DNA of 64,000 nt from positions 1,054,001 through 1,118,000 of the forward strand of contig BRON01000004.1 of NCBI GenBank assembly GCA_024345305.1, in the 5' to 3' direction. Below are positions 57,101-64,000 of this stretch, one piece after another. A model generated the notes under the pieces. That model was not told the DNA's origin, ran no database searches, and saw nothing but the letters and a program-made list of their open reading frames with translations. Position numbers and translations under genes: made by a program. Source of the DNA: Mrakia gelida. Lineage: Eukaryota > Basidiomycota > Tremellomycetes > Cystofilobasidiales > Mrakiaceae. How positions within the stretch are numbered: position 1 is the first letter of the stretch; every line of letters begins with the position of its first letter.

Positions 57101-57747
57101 CTCGTCTCCGGTCCCGGCTGCGAAGTCCATCGACGCGTCGACGAGTTCTCGCGAGACGGCGAGGGGCCGATCTCCTCCTCGAGCTTCAGCCACAGCTCGA
57201 CCAGTCGAGACTGAGGACGCGACCATGGAGGACGGCGAGCAGCCTTCTGCCGGACCCTCAGTACAGGGAGGAGTGATGCTTGGTCCGACGGGAGCACGAG
57301 TAGTTCCACGAGGAAGGCGAAGAAGTGCCGTGAGTCCTTCGTTCTCCTCCAGACGCGTTTCGACGTTCTCGAGTCGACGACGAACTCAAGCTCACCTCCC
57401 TCTTCCTTCTTCCTTCTCCTTTTTCTTTTCACTCGAAGTCTCCTGGCTATGTCCCACCTGCCCGACTCCTCCAACCTCGACCTACACCTCGAAAGAGTCG
57501 AGCGACGGATCCCGTTTCGTTCCTCCAAGACCTCAACCCGAACGTCGAGACGAGGATGTCGAGAGAGACGGCGGCGAAGATGCTCCAGGACGATACCCAG
57601 TTGAGGGACTGGGTTTGGGCGGAGATTGTAGCGGTGAAGGAGAAGATGAAGCTGGTGGAGAAGGAGAAGGAGAGGGAGGATGAGCCGAGGATGGACGTCG
57701 ACGGAGGAGGGGAGAGAAGCGAGCGCGTCGGCGCTGCTGTCGTCTAG
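54151..57747 (+). CDS. multi-domain RRM-like RNA-binding protein
   Basis: Probable nuclear RNA-binding protein; no known orthologue recognised. The ATG at 54151 begins MSHLSVPELWKTRVVLLTLL. The first domain is RRM-like: VVLLTLLERGVTEEQLEKAL, SKYGTI, KGNGIAYVSFVDPQSVKEII. An acceptor CGAG rather than the nearby CAG is needed to keep its frame. Later segments also look like degenerate RRMs: DIEISEDGSYITIRFNSVER with ADRAYALLDGLQLNDGSKLA, GIRGIIIQFRNPSSRQDLLD, and KRYIRIGDLSTTLQIADAKF. A long Pro/Ser tail with RGRSPPRASATARP follows, then a C-terminal helix (DDTQLRDWVWAEIVAVKEKM). The stop is at 57745-57747. GTTCGT donors occur at 55200 and 55375, and one (55200) gives LQLFPLFVADVIKAGKQWFP. The domain count is tentative. 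Confidence 0.65.
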
Positions 57748-57987
57748 GTTTCTCGCCATTTTTTACGCGTCTCTACTTGTTTCGGCCTTTTGTTTCTTTT
57801 CTCGGTAACGATACTCCACGATCTCTCCAACTCTATGCCATCTCGTCTTTTCTTTCCTTCTTTCTTCTTTGTCGCCTCGATCTCTCCCTCGTGCCAAAGC
57901 GCGATCTCTCGCCTGCTCCTTCCCCTCTATCTTCCACAACCCCTCCCTCCCTTCCTTCCACCTTTCCTTCCCATCATCTCGCCATCC
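57748..57987. other. intergenic between tandem RRM-like and FAD genes
   Basis: 240 bases, pyrimidine-rich, consistent with a 3' end followed by a promoter. No motif recognised. Confidence 0.35.
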
Positions 57988-60873
57988 ATGCGCGTAGCAG
58001 TCGTCGGTTCAGGTGTAGCAGGTCTCTCAGCGACTTGGGTGAGCTTTGAAAGTCTTTCTTCCCTCCTCGAAAGGTCGAAGCTCACACCAGCGCTCGTCAT
58101 CTCTCTTCCCTCCCCTTCTTCTTCTCCTTCTCCAGCTTCTGAACGAGTTCTCGGAGCACGAAGTGGATCTGTACGAGTCTGCGGATTATATTGGTGGTCA
58201 CACGCATACGGTCAACTACAAGAGTGAGTCTTGGAGTTCGTTGATGGAGTGGGAGAGAGGAGGGAAAGCTGATCCAAGTTGAGCTTCGTTCGTTTCCAGG
58301 GAAGGGCCAGGAGGGCGAAGGTGTTCGAGTCGATACGTTCGTACTATACTCTCTTCTCCACAGCAGCATAGTCCACATCTGAGCTGACTACTCGATCGTT
58401 CTCTCTTTGGTCTTTTCAGCGGATTCGTGAGCTTCCTTCCTTCTCAACTGAAGCGACCTTCCCTGGCCCGAGCTCACCTTCCCTCCTCCCTCCCTCTCCT
58501 CCCTTCTCCCTTCGTCTCCCCTTGTCCTCTCCCTTTTCCACTCTTCCACCTCGTCGATACATCAGATCGTCTGCAATCCTCCCACTTATCCTAATTTCCT
58601 CGCCTTCCTCGCTCACCTCAAGATTCCAACCTCGCAAACGGAGATGACCTTCTCCGTCTCTCGAGATCGAGGCTTCTTCGAGTGGGCAGGCAAAGGTCTG
58701 CCGGCCGTTTTCTGCCAAACTAGGAACCTGTACGTTTGCTTCTCTCCTTCTCTGCTGGTCGGCCGCTTCGATGGATACTGGGAGTTTGGAGGTGCTGAGG
58801 GAGAACCAGTGACACTCCCTCTCCTCGGCCGCTGCTCCCCCGCCTCCGCTGACCTTGTTGTGTTCGTTTTCTCGTCCAGATTGAATCCCAACGTCTACCG
58901 AATGGTCTGGGACATCCTGAGGTTCAACGCTCTGGCGATGAAGCAGCTCGAGATCTACGAGAAGAAGTCGAAGAAGCGAGGAGATCGACATGCTGAGGAG
59001 GATTCGGACGACGACGAGCAGGAGGATGTAGAGGAGCTCAGTATCGGGGACTTCGTGAAGAGGGAAGGGCTGAGTGATGCTTTCAGGGATGATTATCTGC
59101 TGGTGAGTTCGAGCGACGAGGTTCGAGGGAGGGAGAGGACGAGCTCTGACAGATTCGGCTCGTTGTTATCTTCAGCCCATGACTGCTGCCATCTGGTCTA
59201 CTCCGCCGGACAAATGTGGTCTTGGTGAGCTTGTCTGCATCTAATCTAAGTCCGAAGGAATCGCTCTGACCGACCTTTCCTGTTCCAGACTTCCCTGCGA
59301 AGACTTTGATTCGGTTCGTCCGTCGACGCGTCGCTTCGATCTTTCGCGACACTCGCTGACTCGACACGCTGTTCAACCTCAGATTCATGCACAACCATCA
59401 CCTCCTCCAAGTTTCAAACAAGCCGAAGTGGCTCGTCGTAAAGGGTGGAAGGTACATCCCTCGCCTCATCTCGTTCTTCGCTCGCTTCTCCACGCGTCGA
59501 AACTGACTCGCTCCTCGTCTTTCTGCAGCTCTTCCTACATCCCTCCCATCCTCGCAGCTCTTCCTCCCGCCAACTTTCATCTCTCGACACCCATCGTCTC
59601 TCTCAAGACCTCTCCTCTCCCAGGCCGGAAAGGAAACATGGTCGTTCTCACCACCAAATCAGGAGAGGAGAGAGTCTACGATCACGTCGTCATGGCTTGC
59701 CACGCTGATCAGACGCTGGCGATCCTCAAGGCTGGAGGAGGAGTGGAGCCGAGAGAGCAGGAGATCTTGGGTGGGTTCGAGTTTGAGCAGAACGAGGTGG
59801 TGCTGCACGGCGACGAGAAGTTGATGCCTGTGAGCAGGAAGGCTTGGTCGGGTGAGTCTCGTTTCCACTCCTATTTCCGCTCCTCCCGTTCGAGCCGACG
59901 AGTCTCTCGCCTTCGAACAAGAGCTGACAATCCACGCTTCCGTTTAAAATCAGCCTGGAACTACCTCACCTTCTCGACCAAGACCTCAGACGGGAAACCA
60001 AAAGCCAACGTCAACGCCGTTTCCCTCACGTACTGCATGAACCTCCTTCAGCACATCCCCGAGTCGATTTGGGGACCGGTACTCGTAACTCTCAACCCTC
60101 CTTTCGATCCTGAACCGAGCAAGGTCGTCGGAAAATGGAATGTGAGTCGAGCGCTCGAGTCTTTCGACGCGTCTTCGACCTTCGTTCGCTGACCCGTTTC
60201 ATCCCTTTCTCGTTCGTCCAGTACGATCACCCGATGTATACGGCCAAGAGTGTGAAGTGTCAAGGACTCCTTCCCTCGATCCAGAACACTCGAGGAGTCA
60301 CCTACGTCGGTGCTTGGACTCAGGTGCGCTCGATTCCCTCTGCGACTGCTCGCTCGATCCTCCCTCTTCTACGAGCCTCGCTGACCTTTCGTCTACTCCC
60401 TCTAACTTCAGTACGGATTCCACGAAGGTTAGTCGTTCTCGTCTTCGTCTCGTTCGCTCTCTCGCATTCCCCTCTGACCTTTGTCCCTTCCTCCTTTCCC
60501 TCGACTCTTCCCCCTCACAGACGGATTCTCCTCCTCCCTCCGAACCCTCGCCACACACCTTGGAACCAAAGCACCCTTCCCTATCAAATCTGCCACTCGT
60601 CCCCTCCCTTCCACAACCTTCCTCACCTCCGCTCTCCTCGACCTCCTCGAAATTGCTCGTCAGGTCCTCGCGATCCCGTTCGGGTGGGTCTCGTGGGCGG
60701 TGCTGCTCGTGCTCGGGGTGTTGGTGGAATTCTTGAAGAAGGTCGAGGAGGCTGGAGGAGGAGGCTTCGTGGGCGGAGTGAGGGAGGAGGTCGAGGTTGT
60801 GCGTGGGTTCTGGACGTCGTCGACCGAGGAGGAGGGGCGAGAGGTGAACGGAGGGAGCAAGAAGAGGGATTGA
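57988..60873 (+). CDS. FAD/NAD(P)-binding amine-oxidase-like flavoprotein (COG2907 type)
   Basis: Flavin oxidoreductase of the NAD(P)/FAD-binding COG2907 group (amine oxidase and desaturase-like), substrate unknown. The ATG at 57988 gives MRVAVVGSGVAGLSATW, a GxGxxG Rossmann motif, then LLNEFSEHEVDLYESADYIG and GHTHTVNY, the GGHTxT motif of the group. Next comes IVCNPPTYPNFLAFLAHLKI and SQTEMTFSVSRDRGFFEW. An acidic insert (HAEEDSDDDEQEDVEE) precedes LSIGDFVKREGLSDAFRDDY and PMTAAIWSTPPDKC. Then FMHNHHLLQVSNKPKWLVVK, SSYIPPILAALPPANFHLST and YDHPMYTAKSVKCQGLLPSI follow, and GVTYVGAWTQYGFHEDGFSS, the FAD-binding C-terminal motif. The C-terminus has a hydrophobic segment (WVSWAVLLVLGVLVEFLKKV) that may anchor it in a membrane, an addition to the usual family. 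The stop is at 60871-60873. One donor is GTTCGT (59314). Confidence 0.82.
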
Positions 60874-61182
60874 TTGATTTTGGGGGTTCGGGCAGGCAGG
60901 ATAGATGGGCTTGATTGGTTTTACGTTGGCGTGGAAGAGGAGAGAACGAACGGAGCTTGCGGGGAGGAGTCGAGCTCGTCGCGTCGCGTTCGGGTCCCCT
61001 TTCGAGAAAGCCTGTTCCGCTCGAACGAGTGGCAGAGACGCCAGCGAATGAAGCAATACATATCTATCCTCTCTCTCATCCTACCCTACTCCTGGCGAAA
61101 CTGCAAGTACCACAGCTCGGCTCGCCTCCAACCCTTCGTCCCCTCCCTCCCCTCGCCCCCCCCCCTCCTCCTCTCCAGTTCC
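60874..61182. other. convergent 3' region, C-rich
   Basis: About 310 bases between the stops of the FAD gene (+) and NAT9-like gene (-). Strongly C-rich on the plus strand near 61140-61200. No gene seen. Confidence 0.4.
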
Positions 61183-62430
61183 CTACTCCCAAACCCCCCT
61201 CCCCCCATCCTCCCTCCCTAGCCAACTCCCCTTCCCCTCGATGCCCGTCTCAACATCCTTCGCTCCGAACCTGACCTCCCACTCCTTCCACACCTCGCTG
61301 GTCTTGACGATTCCGAAGCCTAGTTTTCGGAAGAGCGCGAGCGAGGCGGGGTTGGAGGTGGAGATCTTGGCTACGAGGTTGGAGGAGGCTGGGAGGCAGA
61401 GCGGTGGGGTGGTTGCGTATTGGAGGCTGGGAGGGAGGGTTGGGTTAGGAGGGGGACGCGTTTGAGAGAAGCGATGGGGGAGGAGGAGAGCAAGAGGAGA
61501 GAGGAGGGAACGGTGGGGAAGGGGAGCAGACGTACAGGAGGGAAAGGGCTTGCTGGGCTAGGTGTTTGCGGCTGGGAAGGAGGAAGGGGAGGAGAGGAGA
61601 GGGAGCGTCAGACGAACGAACGGACGAGGACGAGCTGGAAAGCGACGCGTTTCGAAGAACATGGGACGAACCGATATGCGAGCTCTGATGGAAGCAGAGG
61701 AAGCAACAACTTGATCAGTCTCGTCTCATACGGATAAATCGTAGAGAAAAGTTGCAAAAGGAGCAACGACTGACCAGCGATCATGACCTCGCACTCAACG
61801 TCTCCGAGATCTCCCTCCTCTTCTGGCGGATGAAGGAACAGGTTTACATCTCCGATCATGGGAGCAGCCGCGAGCTCCTCCGGCGTTAATGGTGGTATCA
61901 GAGAAGAGGCGTCTACAGAGGTATCAGGGCGAGCGAGGACGATGAAGGTGAGCTCTGCGAACGAGGACAAAGGTGGACGGGGAGAGTTCGGTTAGATCTC
62001 GAGCGAGCCACGAGAGGAGAGAGAGGAAGTGAGCGCACTGTCTTCGTCGAGATGCCAGTTCCCTGTATATATCGAGAAGTTCAAGTCAGCCAGGTATGAA
62101 GAGAGAGAAGGAGGAAGGACGGACGTTGCATCTCGTACTCCTCCGCTTCACTCAGCGGTTCGGAAGCTGTCGTTTCCAGCAGCTCGGGAGACTTCATCCA
62201 TTCGTGGTAGATCTGATCCAACCCACAAACCACGCAGTCAGTCTCATCATACCGAGGATCGAAGGAGGTCTCGAACTTACTGCAACGTGGCTCTTCCTAT
62301 CGAACGAGAAGGAGGAGGAAGACGATCAGCCCGGCGGGAGGTTGAGCTCAACGATCAGACCTCAACTCACTTGTACGGAACCAGCAGAACATTCCTTCCT
62401 ACAAGTACAGTGTTCTCGTTCGTCCTCATG
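61183..62430 (-). CDS. NAT9: N-acetyltransferase 9-like protein (NAT9)
   Basis: GNAT-fold acetyltransferase of the NAT9 family; the family is linked to tubulin or protein N-terminal acetylation, but its fungal role is unclear. The ATG at 62430 gives MRTNENTVLVGRNVLLVPYK, an unmistakable NAT9 start. A 16-base microexon (62296-62281) completes KKSHVA before YHEWMKSPELLETTASEPLS and EEYEMQRNWHLDEDK. Then LTFIVLARPD, an acidic PPEEEGDLGDVECEVMIA, ELAYRRKHLAQQALSLLLQY and NLVAKISTSNPASLALFRKL lead to GFGIVKTSEVWKEWEVRFGA. The stop is at 61185-61183. One donor after the M-Q is GTCCGT, so the QRNWHLDEDK join is unusual but homology-supported. The spacer to divergent GPN1 is 179 bases. Confidence 0.87.
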
Positions 62431-62609
62431 AGATCTGGATGAAGGTTTTCTTTTGATCCGAGATGGGTGTTTGTGGGCTCGGAGGGAGGCGCAGATATTT
62501 CGAAGGTCAGATCAGCTTTCCTTCCCTTCCCTCCTCTCTCTCTGCCTCCCAACTCCTTCTCCCCGTCCGAACCCATCTCTAGGACGCTCAACACCCTTTC
62601 GATCACATC
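62431..62609. promoter_or_regulatory. divergent promoter of NAT9 and GPN1
   Basis: 179 bases between two divergent start codons, so promoter and both 5' UTRs must share this space. No motif was recognised. Confidence 0.4.
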
Positions 62610-64000
62610 ATGTCTACACCTTCCGAGGAACCTAAGGTTGCTTCTCCTGCTCCGGAAACGCCAGCTGTCGAGGGCAAGAAGAAGCCTGCCGTCGTGATCT
62701 GTATCGGTTCGTTCCCCTCTCCTCTCCTTCCCTCACCTCGACCTTGTTTCGCTTGAACCGACCTCGCGAACTCGTTAGCTGACTCGCATGTATACATTCT
62801 TGGCTTGATTTCAGGGATGGCTGGTTCTGGGAAGACTACTCTCATGCAGCGACTCAACTCTCACCTCCACTCTCAAAAGACTCCTCCTTACATCGTCAAC
62901 CTCGACCCAGCAGTCACTCACATGCCCTTCACGGCCAACATCGACATCAGGGACACAGTCGATTACAAGGAGGTCATGAAGCAGTCAGTTTCGACTCTCT
63001 CTTCCCGAGCTCGTAAGGGAGGCTGGACGAAGGGAGGAGGGGAAGGAGGAGCTCGCGAAAGAAATGAGCTCGACGAAGCTGACTGTTCGACCCTTCCTTC
63101 CTTCTCTTTCGACTTCGTCTCGTTGCTTCTCTCGTAGGTACAACCTCGGACCCAACGGAGGAATCCTGACGGCTCTCAACCTGTTCACGACCAAGTTCGA
63201 CCAAGTCCTGGATCTCCTGGAGAAACGAGCGGAGACCGTCGAGTGAGTCGTTGAGCTTTGAGCTTTCCACCTCGTCCCTCCTCCCCTCCTTCCTTCCTAA
63301 CCCTCCACCCACCCACCCACTCCTCCCACCCAGTCACATCCTAATCGACACCCCCGGCCAAATCGAAATCTTCACCTGGTCCGCCTCAGGCTCCATCATC
63401 ACCGACGCCATCGCTTCCTCCCTCCCAACCTGCATCGCCTACATCATCGACACCCCTCGAACCACAGCTCCAGCAACCTTCATGTCCAACATGCTCTACG
63501 CCTGCTCTATCTTGTACAAAACCAAACTCCCCTTCATCCTCGTGTTCAACAAGACCGATGCCCAGAGTCATGAGTTTGCGCTCGAGTGGATGCAGGACTT
63601 TGAGGTGTTCCAGGAGGCCCTTCAGAAGAGGGATAGGGAAGGAAGGGATGGGGAACCGAGTTACATGAATGGGTTGATGAACAGTATGAGCTTGGTGCTG
63701 GATGAGTTTTATAAGAACCTCAGGGTGAGTCCTTTCGTTGGGGTTGGTTTCGGCGGAGAGGGAGGGAGACGCGTTGAGGAGGTCGTTGGGTGTTCGAACG
63801 AACGAGCACGGGAGACGAGGGTGGTTGCTGACCTTCTTTTCGCCTTACTGTTGGTTGCGTCACCAGGCTGTTGGAGTGTCGGCGATGACTGGAGATGGAA
63901 TGGAGGACTTCTTCAACGCCGTCGAGGAGGCGCGACAGGAGTACGAGACGTGAGTCGCTCTTTCTTCCTTGCTCGGTCGACAACAAACTATCGGCCACTC
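62610..64000 (+). CDS. NPA3: GPN-loop GTPase 1 (Npa3), 3' end beyond the window
   Basis: GPN-loop GTPase that acts in cytoplasmic assembly and nuclear import of RNA polymerase II. The ATG at 62610 begins [20 protein letters not shown]; exon 1 ends at 62706 with a GTTCGT donor. Exon 2 (62815-62983) gives the P-loop [14 protein letters not shown], then [20 protein letters not shown] and [11 protein letters not shown]. The next exon gives [20 protein letters not shown] (the GPN signature), followed by [51 protein letters not shown] (NKxD), [33 protein letters not shown] and [20 protein letters not shown]. All nucleotide-binding motifs are intact. Truncated by the right edge. Confidence 0.93.

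Noticed and set aside
1..64000. CRISPR arrays, insertion sequences, bacterial operon signals
   Set aside because: None seen; gene structure is that of an intron-rich fungus.

Overview
The window reads as nuclear DNA of a basidiomycete fungus, most likely a Pucciniomycotina yeast of the Rhodotorula/Sporobolomyces/Microbotryum kind. That placement is inferred from architecture only: mid-50s GC, small genes packed on both strands, many short introns (roughly 50-110 bases) with CTGAC-type branch sites, and fast-evolving F-box families. Twenty-four protein genes were reconstructed by joining exons by eye. Two run off the window edges: an alkaline phosphatase on the left and a GPN-loop GTPase on the right. 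No rRNA, CRISPR array, insertion sequence or convincing tRNA was seen.

Layout. 0-10 kb: secreted or vacuolar alkaline phosphatase (-, partial), DEAD-box helicase DBP8 (-), Dal5-like permease (+), membrane-anchored Ser-rich protein (+). 10-21 kb: vWA-domain protein (-), TauD/Jlp1-type dioxygenase (-), xanthine/hypoxanthine phosphoribosyltransferase XPT1 (-), TMEM70-like mitochondrial protein (+), short-chain dehydrogenase (+). 22-34 kb: large BTB/POZ protein (+), a head-to-head F-box pair, URC4-like uracil-catabolism protein (-), luciferase-domain membrane protein (-). 34-51 kb: RNA polymerase I factor RRN7 (-), RWDD2-like protein (+), Zn2Cys6 regulator (-), Elongator subunit ELP1 (-), RSC4-like double-bromodomain protein (-). 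51-64 kb: F-box protein (+), multi-domain RRM-like protein (+), FAD oxidoreductase (+), NAT9-like acetyltransferase (-), GPN1/NPA3 GTPase (+, partial).

The genes do not form a metabolic cluster. There is a loose theme of nitrogen and purine/pyrimidine salvage (Dal5-like permease, XPT1, URC4, TauD-type enzyme, with GATA-type sites upstream of the permease) and one of transcription and translation housekeeping (RRN7, RSC4-like, ELP1, DBP8, GPN1). Several pairs are divergent with very short shared promoters.

The most unusual signals concern RNA processing and repeats. 5' splice sites of the form GTNCGT, above all GTTCGT, recur in nearly every gene. The 8-base palindrome GACGCGTC is strongly over-represented, mostly inside introns near the branch site. 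There are 7-, 8-, 16- and 18-base microexons, one GC-AG intron, and one permease intron where the family-conserved residues require a CG acceptor. A diverged, inverted pair of about 270-base intergenic repeats each carries a perfect RNA polymerase III B-box.
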